Source: Marifrigoribacter sp965178585
GTDB lineage: Bacteria; Bacteroidota; Bacteroidia; Flavobacteriales; Flavobacteriaceae
Length of the DNA: 64,000 bases
Assembly: GCA_965178585.1 (NCBI GenBank)
Contig: OZ238267.1
Coordinates: 930,001-994,000 of the forward strand
Direction: 5' to 3'
The notes under the pieces were generated by a model, which saw only the letters and a program-made list of their open reading frames with translations, was not told the DNA's origin and did not search any database. Both the position numbers and the translations under genes were made by a program. Of the stretch, positions 9,096-16,845 are shown in pieces (the first letter of the stretch is position 1; each line of letters opens with the position of its first letter).

Positions 9096-9968
9096 TTATG
9101 TAAGGTGTTTTTGAGCTTTGTATGATGAGCGTACTAGTGCTCCACTTTCAACATGGCGGAATCCCATTTCTAAACCAATAGTTTCGTATTTTTTAAACTG
9201 ATCTGGAGTTATAAATTCCTTTACTGATAAATGTTTTTTAGAAGGTTGCAAGTATTGCCCAATAGTAATAATATCAAGATTTACATTATTTAAATCTTTC
9301 ATAGTTTGGATTACTTCTTCTTCAGTTTCTCCTAAACCTAGCATAATCCCACTTTTGGTTCTTTTTGCACCATTAACTTTTAAGTAATTCAACACCTCTA
9401 AGCTTCTTTCGTATTTTGCTTGAATTCTAACTTCTCGTGATAGACGTTTCACCGTTTCCATATTATGAGAAATCACCTCCGGTTGTACCTCTAAAATACG
9501 GTCAATATTGGTGGTGTTTCCTTGAAAATCGGGAATTAAAGTTTCCAATGTAGTATTTGGGTTCATTCTTCTTATCGACTTTACGGTTTCAGCCCAAAGT
9601 ATGGAACCCATATCTTTTAAATCATCACGATCAACAGAAGTAATTACCGCATGCTTGATGTTCATTAATTTAATGGATCTAGCTACTTTTTCTGGTTCAT
9701 CCCAATCTACAGTTTCTGGTCTTCCGGTTTTTACACCACAAAAACCACAGGAACGAGTACAGATGTTTCCTAAAATCATAAATGTAGCTGTTCCTTCAGT
9801 CCAACATTCACCCATGTTTGGACAACTACCAGAAGTACAAATAGTATTTAAATCGTATTTATCTACAAGTCCTCTTAAATCGGTATATTTCTTTCCTGTA
9901 GGTAGTTTTACCCTAAGCCATTTTGGTTTAGGTGTAAACTGTTTTTTTTCTTTAGTTTTTATACTCAT
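9096..9968 (-). CDS. lipA: Lipoyl synthase
   Basis: LipA inserts two sulfurs into octanoyl groups on lipoate-dependent enzymes, using two [4Fe-4S] clusters. The auxiliary-cluster motif CTSGSCPNMGEC and the radical-SAM motif CTRSCGFC are both intact, and RSSYKAQ near the C-terminus holds the conserved Ser that ligates the auxiliary cluster. The start is taken at the ATG at 9966-9968 (MSIKTKEKKQ, 290 residues), four codons inside the longest frame, because a TATATTTG -7 box at 9978-9985 would lie over the longer start. It is followed by gap on the same strand. Confidence 0.96.
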   Translation of the reverse strand: MSIKTKEKKQFTPKPKWLRVKLPTGKKYTDLRGLVDKYDLNTICTSGSCPNMGECWTEGTATFMILGNICTRSCGFCGVKTGRPETVDWDEPEKVARSIKLMNIKHAVITSVDRDDLKDMGSILWAETVKSIRRMNPNTTLETLIPDFQGNTTNIDRILEVQPEVISHNMETVKRLSREVRIQAKYERSLEVLNYLKVNGAKRTKSGIMLGLGETEEEVIQTMKDLNNVNLDIITIGQYLQPSKKHLSVKEFITPDQFKKYETIGLEMGFRHVESGALVRSSYKAQKHLT

Positions 9969-9977
9969 AATTATTGG

Positions 9978-9985
9978 CAAATATA
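9978..9985 (-). promoter_or_regulatory. -7 promoter box of lipA
   Basis: The complement reads TATATTTG, an exact TAnnTTTG match, ending 9 nt before the lipA ATG. The leader would be only a few nucleotides long. Confidence 0.45.
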
Positions 9986-10021
9986 GGAAGTTTCCTGTTA
10001 TGAAATTTATAGTTTACTTTA

Positions 10022-10594
10022 TCAAATGGAATGATTTTCTTTGATAATTTCTGCTAATAATTTTCGAGCTCTAAGCAATCTTACTTTAACATTATTAAGA
10101 GGTTCGTTTAGCTTTTCTGAAATTTCTAAATAACTCATTTCTTGAAAATAACGAAGATTTATAACGTCTTGATAGTGTGGTTTTAATTGTTTTATGAAAT
10201 GTAACAATTCAGCTAAATTTTGCTTAGTAATAAGCTTATCCTCTGGTGAGGGTGAATCATCTGGAATCCTTTTTACTTGCTCTTCTGAAGTTTCAGAAGA
10301 TTGAGAATGGATGGAGGCGTTTTTCTTTCGGCTTTTATCAATCTGTATGTTTTTTGATATGGTTATTAACCAGGTTCCAAATTCATATTGATCATTAAAA
10401 GTGTGGATTTTATCAAATGCTTTAGAAAAGCTTTCTATAGTAATATCTTCAGCTTCATATTCGTTTTGAACTCTTTTTAGCTGAAACCCATAAACGTCAT
10501 TCCAATAATGATCTAATAAAAAATTAAATGCAATTTGAGAACCCCCTTTGGCATTATTGATTTGAAGGATGATATCTTTTTTAGTTATTTCCAC
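10022..10594 (-). CDS. ECF-type RNA polymerase sigma factor
   Basis: A 190-residue sigma-70 family protein. Region 2 is seen in AEDITIESFSKAFDKI and the YEFGTWLITISKNIQID stretch (about 45-90). Region 4 is at about 135-182 (LKPHYQDVINLRYFQEMSYLEISEKL... NNVKVRLLRARKLL), a helix-turn-helix for -35 binding. No anti-sigma gene is adjacent. The first 10 nt overlap the end of the upstream glycosyltransferase gene, so the two are translated from one message. Its regulon cannot be read from the sequence. Confidence 0.92.
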   Translation of the reverse strand: MEITKKDIILQINNAKGGSQIAFNFLLDHYWNDVYGFQLKRVQNEYEAEDITIESFSKAFDKIHTFNDQYEFGTWLITISKNIQIDKSRKKNASIHSQSSETSEEQVKRIPDDSPSPEDKLITKQNLAELLHFIKQLKPHYQDVINLRYFQEMSYLEISEKLNEPLNNVKVRLLRARKLLAEIIKENHSI

Positions 10595-11679
10595 GAAGTA
10601 GTTTTTGATGAACTATTGGAAATAAAGATACTAAATTGAAATATAATTAGAATTACTTCTAAAAATGGGAACCAGAAAATTAAATCTTTTTCATCTAATT
10701 TTTGAGTTGCTTTATTTAGTACAATGAATTGAAAAATCAATCTAAATAAAAAAATTGCTAAAGGTATTTTCCAATCCAAAACTACAAGTGTTATTATGGA
10801 AAAAATCCAAAATAGAACTTGAAAAATAAAATAACTGCTTAATAAAATACGATGCTTGAGCTTATAATATTTAGCAGTACTAATATGCCTTTTCTTTTGT
10901 ATAAACCATTCTTTCCAAGTCTTTTTTGATGCTGAATAAGTAAATGATTCTTTAGTATAGCAAATGGCTGTATTGTTTTTTGTTGCAACCTGATTTACAA
11001 ATAAATCATCATCTCCAGATTGAATATCCATATGGGAAACAAAACCTCGATTATCATAATATATTTTACTGGTATAGCCTAGATTGCGACCAACTCCCAT
11101 ATAAGGAATACCAGCTTTTGCATATGAAAAGTATTGAATTGCGGTCATTAATGTTTCAAACCGTATTAATTTGTTTAAAAGTCCTGAAACTTTTTGATAT
11201 GCTCCATAGCCTAAAATAACCTGATGTTTAACAGTGAAATTTGAAGACATTTCTTTAAGCCAAAAATTTGACGCAGGTTTGCAATCTGCATCTGAGAAAA
11301 TCATTCGTTGATGTTTGGCTTTTTTAATTCCTAGAGTGAGGGCATATTTTTTGGAACCCCAAAAAGCTTCAATGTTTTTTACGTTAACAATTTTTATTTT
11401 GGAATTTTCTTTTTCAAAACTCTCCATAACTTCTAAAGTGTCATCATAAGAATCATCATTGATTAAAATGATTTCAAAATCTGGATAATTTTGATTTAAC
11501 CACAATGGAATATTTTCTTTTAAATTATCTGTTTCATTTTTTGCACAAATTATTAATGAAACAGGAAATAACTCTTTGTTTTCATTTTTAGCAGGTGGTA
11601 AAAACGAAAATTTAGAAAATAATAAATAATAACTACAGTTAATTAGTACTACAAAAGCAAAGATGTAAAGTAATACCAT
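10585..11679 (-). CDS. Membrane glycosyltransferase, family 2
   Basis: 364 residues. An N-terminal membrane anchor (LLYIFAFVVLINCSYYLLF) is followed by a GT2 catalytic domain: SLIICAKNETDNL, the nucleotide-sugar motif ILINDDSYDDT, FSDADCKPAS (DxD-like), SGDDDLFVNQ, and KKRHISTAKYY, which resembles the QxxRW-type acceptor motif. Two or three C-terminal membrane segments follow (about 280-355). This layout is typical of processive or dolichol-type GT2 enzymes. The sugar and acceptor are unknown. It overlaps the sigma factor by 10 nt and starts 12 nt after a small membrane protein gene. Confidence 0.88.
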   Translation of the reverse strand: MVLLYIFAFVVLINCSYYLLFSKFSFLPPAKNENKELFPVSLIICAKNETDNLKENIPLWLNQNYPDFEIILINDDSYDDTLEVMESFEKENSKIKIVNVKNIEAFWGSKKYALTLGIKKAKHQRMIFSDADCKPASNFWLKEMSSNFTVKHQVILGYGAYQKVSGLLNKLIRFETLMTAIQYFSYAKAGIPYMGVGRNLGYTSKIYYDNRGFVSHMDIQSGDDDLFVNQVATKNNTAICYTKESFTYSASKKTWKEWFIQKKRHISTAKYYKLKHRILLSSYFIFQVLFWIFSIITLVVLDWKIPLAIFLFRLIFQFIVLNKATQKLDEKDLIFWFPFLEVILIIFQFSIFISNSSSKTTSWK

Positions 11680-11691
11680 GAAATAGAATTC

Positions 11692-11895
11692 TTATTTGTG
11701 AGGTTCTTCAGTACAATTTTCAAATTGGTCGGGAGTTTTTCCGCAGAAACCACAAGACTCTCCTTCTTTATTTAAATAAGGGCTTTGACTAGCACAAGTA
11801 CCAGCGAATTTACCATCTTTTTTAGCCCAGATCTTTATAGCTATCCCAGCAACAGCTAAAAGTAAAAATCCAATTGTAATTATATAAATTCCCAT
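11692..11895 (-). CDS. Small single-pass membrane protein with cysteine-rich tail
   Basis: 67 residues: one N-terminal membrane helix (IITIGFLLLAVAGIAIKIW), a basic stretch, and a tail with four cysteines in C-ASQSPYLNKEGES-CGFC plus one more in FENCTEE. The CGFCG pair and the spacing suggest metal or iron-sulfur binding, but that is inference. It resembles small conserved flavobacterial membrane or secreted proteins of unknown function. It leads an operon with the GT2 enzyme and the sigma factor. A TATTTTTG box lies at 11913-11920. Confidence 0.7.
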   Translation of the reverse strand: MGIYIITIGFLLLAVAGIAIKIWAKKDGKFAGTCASQSPYLNKEGESCGFCGKTPDQFENCTEEPHK

Positions 11896-11912
11896 AACAA
11901 ATAATTAAAGTG

Positions 11913-11920
11913 CAAAAATA
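11913..11920 (-). promoter_or_regulatory. -7 promoter box of the 11895-10022 operon
   Basis: The complement reads TATTTTTG, an exact TAnnTTTG match, 17 nt before the start codon of the small cysteine-rich membrane protein. Confidence 0.5.
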
Positions 11921-11986
11921 CAATCTTTATTGCTTTTTTAATATTGATTTTAGTAATTTTAGCAGCGCAAAAAAAAGAAAATTCCG

Positions 11987-12616
11987 ATGATTAAATTAAA
12001 ACACTTTACTTACTTACTTGGTTTACTAATAATTTTGGCTTCATGTAAAAATGATAAAAAAGAAAAAGAAGATGTAAATGATAATAAGACTGAAAAGGTT
12101 GTAGGGAATAAAAAAATTGAAAATAAAAAACCTGAACCAAAAAAGGTTATAGAGCCTATAGACAATGGTGAAAATACAATATTTCCTAGATTGATTTTCA
12201 ATGAGGATACTAAGTTGTTCGCTAGTGTTTTGTCTAATTGTGGTTTAACTAACGTTTTTTCAGATTCAGAAAAACAATATACTGTTTTTGCCCCATCTAA
12301 TGATGCTTTTAAATCATTACCAACCGATAAGTTTTCTTCATTACTTTCAGATACAGAATTGTTATCAAATAATATGAAAGGACTTATTGTTGAGGGTAAA
12401 TTAGACTATTCAGAATTATCTAGTAAAGTATCTTCAAATGGAGGCTCATATAAATTAAAGACGTTGTCTGGTAAATCTTTAAAGGCCTCATTGCACGGAA
12501 GTGATATTATTATAAAAGATAGTAATGGAGTTGAAGCTTCAGTAATTGGAGGTAAAAATATAAATACTGAAAATGGAACAATTTTTATTATTAATAATGT
12601 ATTGACTATAGACTAG
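11987..12616 (+). CDS. Fasciclin (FAS1)-domain lipoprotein
   Basis: 209 residues. A lipoprotein signal with lipobox LASC (Cys20) is followed by a Lys/Glu/Asn-rich linker (about 21-65) and one FAS1 domain (about 68-209). The domain has the H1 motif YTVFAPSNDAFKSLP and the conserved end GTIFIINNVLTID. FAS1 domains mediate adhesion or binding to matrix components, so a cell-envelope binding role is likely. It stands alone on the plus strand between minus-strand genes, and its stop codon overlaps that of murB in a shared CTAG at 12613-12616. Confidence 0.9.
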   Translation: MIKLKHFTYLLGLLIILASCKNDKKEKEDVNDNKTEKVVGNKKIENKKPEPKKVIEPIDNGENTIFPRLIFNEDTKLFASVLSNCGLTNVFSDSEKQYTVFAPSNDAFKSLPTDKFSSLLSDTELLSNNMKGLIVEGKLDYSELSSKVSSNGGSYKLKTLSGKSLKASLHGSDIIIKDSNGVEASVIGGKNINTENGTIFIINNVLTID

Positions 12617-13626
12617 ATAATATTAACTTCAGGTTCTATAGTAATCCCAAATACTTCTTTAACTTTGTTTTGAATAGTGTTGGAAAGAGAAATAATTTCT
12701 TGCCCAGTAGCATTTCCATAATTAACTAATACCAATGCTTGATTTTTATGTACTCCTGCATCACCAATTCTTATACCTTTAAACTCGGCTTGTTCAATAA
12801 GCCATCCTGCTGGAATTTTATATTCTGAATTTGATAACTTATAATAAGGCGCATTAGGATAATTTTTATGAAATTTTTCAAAAGAAATTTTATTAATAAT
12901 AGGGTTTTTAAAAAAACTTCCGCTGTTTCCTAATTCTTTTGGATCTGGAAGTTTTGATTGCCTGATATTAATTACAGCTTCAGATATTTCTTTTAAGCTT
13001 GGGCTCTTAATTTGTTGTTTGTTTAGTTCTTCTTTAATTGCACCGTATTCAATATTCTTTTTATGATTGATCTTGGTTAATTTAAAAGTTACTGATGTTA
13101 TAATGTAATTTCCTTTTTCTTCGTTTTTAAAAACAGAATTTCGATAACCAAATTTGCATTCCTTTTTAGTGAAGGTTTTTTTAGAAAGATTCTGTATTGA
13201 AATAGTTTGACATTCTTTAAAAACATCTTTCAACTCAACTCCATATGCTCCTATGTTTTGAATTGGTGCAGTCCCCACATTACCTGGTATTAATGATAAG
13301 TTTTCTATTCCTCCATAATTATTTAGGATGCAATATTTCACAAAATCATGCCAGTTTTCACCTGCCATAACTTTTAGTGTGATACTGTTTTGGTCTTCTG
13401 TTATAACTTCAATCCCTTTTAAATTAATATGAATAACTAAAGCCTCAACATCTTGTGTGAGAAGCATATTGCTTCCTGCTCCTAATATGAAAATATTAGA
13501 ATGTATATTTTGTTGTAAAACATTTTTTAGGTCTTTAATAGACTCAACTGAAACAAAATATCTCGCACTACAATCTATTGAAAAAGTGTTGTAATTTTTT
13601 AAAGATTTATATTCTTCAATATGCAT
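12613..13626 (-). CDS. murB: UDP-N-acetylenolpyruvoylglucosamine reductase
   Basis: MurB makes UDP-N-acetylmuramate for peptidoglycan, using FAD and NADPH. The FAD-binding part has ILGAGSNMLLTQD and IPGNVGTAPIQNIGAYGVEL. The catalytic region has GNSGSFFKNP with the proton-donating Ser, and the last residues hold the conserved Glu in TIEPEV. The 337 residues match the longer type I form of E. coli. Its ATG overlaps the stop of the upstream aminotransferase as TAATG, so the two are probably translationally coupled. Confidence 0.95.
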   Translation of the reverse strand: MHIEEYKSLKNYNTFSIDCSARYFVSVESIKDLKNVLQQNIHSNIFILGAGSNMLLTQDVEALVIHINLKGIEVITEDQNSITLKVMAGENWHDFVKYCILNNYGGIENLSLIPGNVGTAPIQNIGAYGVELKDVFKECQTISIQNLSKKTFTKKECKFGYRNSVFKNEEKGNYIITSVTFKLTKINHKKNIEYGAIKEELNKQQIKSPSLKEISEAVINIRQSKLPDPKELGNSGSFFKNPIINKISFEKFHKNYPNAPYYKLSNSEYKIPAGWLIEQAEFKGIRIGDAGVHKNQALVLVNYGNATGQEIISLSNTIQNKVKEVFGITIEPEVNII

Positions 13627-14816
13627 TAATCTTTATATTCTTTTAATGCTTGTTTTAAAATTTCTACAGATTTAATTAAATCTTCTTTTTTCAAAACATA
13701 AGCAATTCTAATTTGATTTAACCCAACTCCTTCTGAAGAATAAAAACCAGCTGCAGGTGCTACCATAATAGTTTCACCTTTATAATCGAATTCTTCTAGT
13801 AACCATTGAGCAAAAGCATCACTGTTTTTAATTGGAAGTTCTGCAATACAATAGAAAGCACCTTTTGGTTTTCCTACTTTAACACCTGGAATTTCTTGTA
13901 ACAATTCTACTAGTGTATTTCTACGATCTTTGTATTCTATAATTACATCATCAAAATAACTTTGTGGAGTCTCTAATGCTGCTTCACTTGCAATTTGTGC
14001 AAATGTTGGAGGACTTAATCTTGCTTGAGCAAATTTTAATGCTGTAGAAATAACCTCTTTATTTTTAGAAACTAAACAACCAATACGAGCTCCACACATA
14101 CTATACCTTTTAGATACAGAATCTATTATAATACCATTCTCGGCAAGATTACTTTCTTGTAAAATTGAATAATGTTCATCACCATCGTATGTGAATTCAC
14201 GATAAACCTCATCAGCTACTAAAAATAGATTGTGTTTTAAAACAATTGCAGCTAGTTTTTTTATTTCTTCTTTTGAATATAAATATCCAGTAGGGTTACC
14301 AGGATTACAAATTATAATTGCCTTTGTTTTTGGAGTAATTAATTTTTCGAATTCTGAAATAGGAGGTAAAGCAAAATTATTTTCAATTTTTGAGATTACA
14401 GGAACAATATTTACTCCAGATGCGGTTGCAAATCCATTATAGTTTGCGTAAAAGGGTTCTGGAATAATAATTTCGTCTCCTTGGTCACAAATGGTTCCCA
14501 TTGCAAAAAGTAATGCCTCGCTACCTCCAGTGGTAACAATAATTTCATTTGCATCTACAGGAATGTCATTTTTTTTATAATAATTGGATATTTTTTCTCG
14601 ATATTCCTGAGAACCTTCAGATCTTGAGTATGCAAGTACACTTATATTGCTATTTGCAACTGCATCCATTGCAACTTGTGGAGATTTTATATCGGGTTGC
14701 CCAATATTCAAATAATATATTTTTTTCCCTGCTTTTGCAGCTTTTTCAGCAAATGGCACCAATTTTCTTATTGGTGATTCTGGCATTTTTAATCCTTTGG
14801 ATGATATAGAAGGCAT
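13626..14816 (-). CDS. Class I/II pyridoxal-phosphate aminotransferase
   Basis: 396 residues of the fold-type I aspartate-aminotransferase family. Visible motifs are YLNIGQPDIKSP, TTGGSEALLFAMG (phosphate contact), CNPGNPTGYLYS (Asn contact to PLP), DEVYREF, and SVSKRYSMCGARIG with the PLP-binding Lys236. The conserved Arg that binds the substrate carboxylate lies in NQIRIAYV near the C-terminus. Related enzymes are annotated as aspartate or broad amino-acid aminotransferases; the exact substrate is not readable. It is the first gene of a pair with murB. Confidence 0.92.
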   Translation of the reverse strand: MPSISSKGLKMPESPIRKLVPFAEKAAKAGKKIYYLNIGQPDIKSPQVAMDAVANSNISVLAYSRSEGSQEYREKISNYYKKNDIPVDANEIIVTTGGSEALLFAMGTICDQGDEIIIPEPFYANYNGFATASGVNIVPVISKIENNFALPPISEFEKLITPKTKAIIICNPGNPTGYLYSKEEIKKLAAIVLKHNLFLVADEVYREFTYDGDEHYSILQESNLAENGIIIDSVSKRYSMCGARIGCLVSKNKEVISTALKFAQARLSPPTFAQIASEAALETPQSYFDDVIIEYKDRRNTLVELLQEIPGVKVGKPKGAFYCIAELPIKNSDAFAQWLLEEFDYKGETIMVAPAAGFYSSEGVGLNQIRIAYVLKKEDLIKSVEILKQALKEYKD

Positions 14817-14919
14817 AGTATTTTATTTAAAAAACAAAGTTGCAAAATAATTCTTAAATTTTAGTTCTATTAAAGGGACTTTTGATAAAAATACTTATCT
14901 TAACAATATTAAAACATCA

Positions 14920-16251
14920 ATTAAAATAAATCGACAATTTGTACTATTTGTAATTCTGGTTTGTGTTATTACAAACGGAATAGCTCAAGGTGGTTTTTTA
15001 TTTCCAAATGGGAAAGATAAAGATAAAATATCTTTTAAATTAATTAATAATTTAGTGGTGATTCCTGTTGAAGTAAATGGTGTCTCACTTACATTTTTAT
15101 TAGATACTGGAGTGAGTTCTACCATGATGTTTAGTTTATCTGAAGTAGATTCGTTAGAACTTAATAATGCTAAATCAATTAGATTGAGAGGATTGGGAGA
15201 GGGAGGAAGTATTCCTGCTTTAAAAAGCGATCACAACCGATTAAAAATTGGTAATGCTACAGATGTTAATCATAGTCTTTATGTAGTTTTTGATAAATCT
15301 TTAAGTCTATCAAAAAGAATGGGAGTGCCAATACATGGTATAATTGGGTATGATTTTTTTAAAAACTTGGTTGTAAAAACTAATTACAATACAAGGAAAT
15401 TATATTTTTATAATCCAGAAACTTACAATTCTAAAGTATGTAAAAAATGTGAAGTTTTTGATTTAACTTTTGATAACAAAAAGCCTTATGTTAATGTTAC
15501 TAATTTTTATGATGATGAAACCTATGAACATACCTTACTAATAGATTCAGGTTCAAGTGATGCAATTTGGTTGTTTGATAACTCAATTCTTGAAAATCAT
15601 CATGAAAATAAATGGTTTGAAGATTTTTTAGGACAAGGGTTAAGTGGTGATATATTTGGTAAGAGGTCAAAAATTCCAAGAATGAGAATTGGTGATTTTG
15701 AAATGAAAAATATAAAAACAGCATTTCCTGATGAAGGTTCAACTGAAAATATTAAACTTTTTGAAGAAAGAGATGGTAGTATTGGTGGTGAATTACTAAA
15801 CAGATTTACAATTATTATGGATTATCCATCAAAAAAAATGTCTTTAAAAAAGAATAATAAATTTAAGGACCCATTTCATTATAATATGAGTGGACTAACT
15901 ATAAAACACGATGGGGTTGTTTTAGTAAAAAACAAAAGAGATTATTTTAAAAGTAGTGATAATAATGATATTGATGGAGCAACAAGTATTACTTTTTCTA
16001 GTTCCTTTGAATTTTCATTAGTACCAAAATATATAGTTTCAGAATTAAGAATAGATTCGCCAGCAGACGACGCTGATATTAGAGCAGGAGATGAAATTAT
16101 TTCCATAAACGGAAAGCAAACGCATTATTATAATTTGCATGAAATAATCGGATTGTTTTCTTCCAAAGCAAATAAAAGAATAACATTGAAAGTAAAAAGA
16201 AACGGTATAACTTATAGAAAGAAGTTTGTTTTAAAAGAAGTTTTTGAATAA
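14920..16251 (+). CDS. Secreted two-lobed aspartyl protease with C-terminal PDZ domain (non-ATG start)
   Basis: The protein has two catalytic Asp motifs, FLLDTGVSSTMMF and LLIDSGSSDAIWLF, in one chain, so both lobes of a pepsin-like site are present. A C-terminal PDZ domain follows (IDSPADDADIRAGDEIISIN). The first conventional in-frame start is GTG at 15055, but it would remove a clear upstream signal peptide (KINRQFVLFVILVCVITNGIAQ) that is open back to a stop at 14848-14850. There is no ATG, GTG or TTG in that stretch. ATT at 14920 is the best-placed candidate and would give 443 residues. Export to the periplasm or surface is likely; the substrate is unknown. The start is uncertain. Confidence 0.8.
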   Translation: MKINRQFVLFVILVCVITNGIAQGGFLFPNGKDKDKISFKLINNLVVIPVEVNGVSLTFLLDTGVSSTMMFSLSEVDSLELNNAKSIRLRGLGEGGSIPALKSDHNRLKIGNATDVNHSLYVVFDKSLSLSKRMGVPIHGIIGYDFFKNLVVKTNYNTRKLYFYNPETYNSKVCKKCEVFDLTFDNKKPYVNVTNFYDDETYEHTLLIDSGSSDAIWLFDNSILENHHENKWFEDFLGQGLSGDIFGKRSKIPRMRIGDFEMKNIKTAFPDEGSTENIKLFEERDGSIGGELLNRFTIIMDYPSKKMSLKKNNKFKDPFHYNMSGLTIKHDGVVLVKNKRDYFKSSDNNDIDGATSITFSSSFEFSLVPKYIVSELRIDSPADDADIRAGDEIISINGKQTHYYNLHEIIGLFSSKANKRITLKVKRNGITYRKKFVLKEVFE

Positions 16252-16252
16252 A

Positions 16253-16290
16253 AAAAATCGGGTGTCAAATTAATTTGACACCCGATTTTT
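16253..16290. terminator. Bidirectional terminator, perfect 19-bp inverted repeat
   Basis: The two arms (left 16253-16271, right 16272-16290; core ATCGGGTGTCAAATT) are exact reverse complements with no unpaired loop bases. A and T runs lie at the edges. It starts 1 nt after the protease stop and ends 16 nt before the stop of the convergent DUF1573 gene, so it can serve both. Confidence 0.85.
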
Positions 16291-16306
16291 ATAAATTCTT
16301 AAATAA

Positions 16307-16720
16307 TTATTTTGTTTTTTCTAAAACACTCTTTCCCTCTTCACCGCCAGAAGCCAATATTTTTCCTTTAATTTTTAAAGAAACTATAGGCTGGTCAGCA
16401 TTAGAATAAACTGTTACCGTTTTTCTAATAGGTCCAACTCTTTTTGTGTCATATTTTACTTCAATGGTACTAGATTCACCAGGTGCAACTGGTCCTTCAG
16501 GTTTTGAGGGTACCGTACAACCACAAGATGATTTTACATTGCTGATAATTAAAGGCGCATCTCCTGTGTTAGTAAATTCAAAGGTTCTAACTCCATCACT
16601 TCCTTTGGCTATTTCACCATAGTCAATAATGTCAGTTTTAAATTCAATTTTCGCTTGTGCATTTGCTTGTTGCACTAATCCAATAAAAGCTATTAAAGCT
16701 ATAATTGCTATCTTTTTCAT
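16307..16720 (-). CDS. DUF1573 periplasmic Ig-like protein
   Basis: 137 residues. A signal peptide (IAIIALIAFIGLVQQANAQ) is followed by one DUF1573 domain, an immunoglobulin-like fold related to ASH/MSP domains. It has the family motifs YGEIAKGSDGVRTFEFTNTG, SNVKSSCGCTVPS and PGESSTIEVKYDT. The function is unknown, but these proteins are very common in Bacteroidota envelopes. The gene is monocistronic and diverges from valS. Confidence 0.92.
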   Translation of the reverse strand: MKKIAIIALIAFIGLVQQANAQAKIEFKTDIIDYGEIAKGSDGVRTFEFTNTGDAPLIISNVKSSCGCTVPSKPEGPVAPGESSTIEVKYDTKRVGPIRKTVTVYSNADQPIVSLKIKGKILASGGEEGKSVLEKTK

Positions 16721-16809
16721 AATAAAGGGGTTTATTTATTGCTAATGTAAGTAACTTTAAAACATCATGCAAAATATATTATTCACTTTTATAATCTTAA
16801 GGATATACC

Positions 16810-16817
16810 TACTTTTG
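16810..16817 (+). promoter_or_regulatory. -7 promoter box of valS
   Basis: TACTTTTG is an exact TAnnTTTG match, 28 nt before the valS ATG. Confidence 0.5.
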
Positions 16818-16845
16818 CAAATTACTTTTCAAAAATCAGACCAAA

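Noticed and set aside
9601..10044. 147-residue plus-strand frame antisense to lipA
   Set aside because: It overlaps the conserved lipoyl synthase motifs on the other strand and has no family resemblance; a shadow frame.
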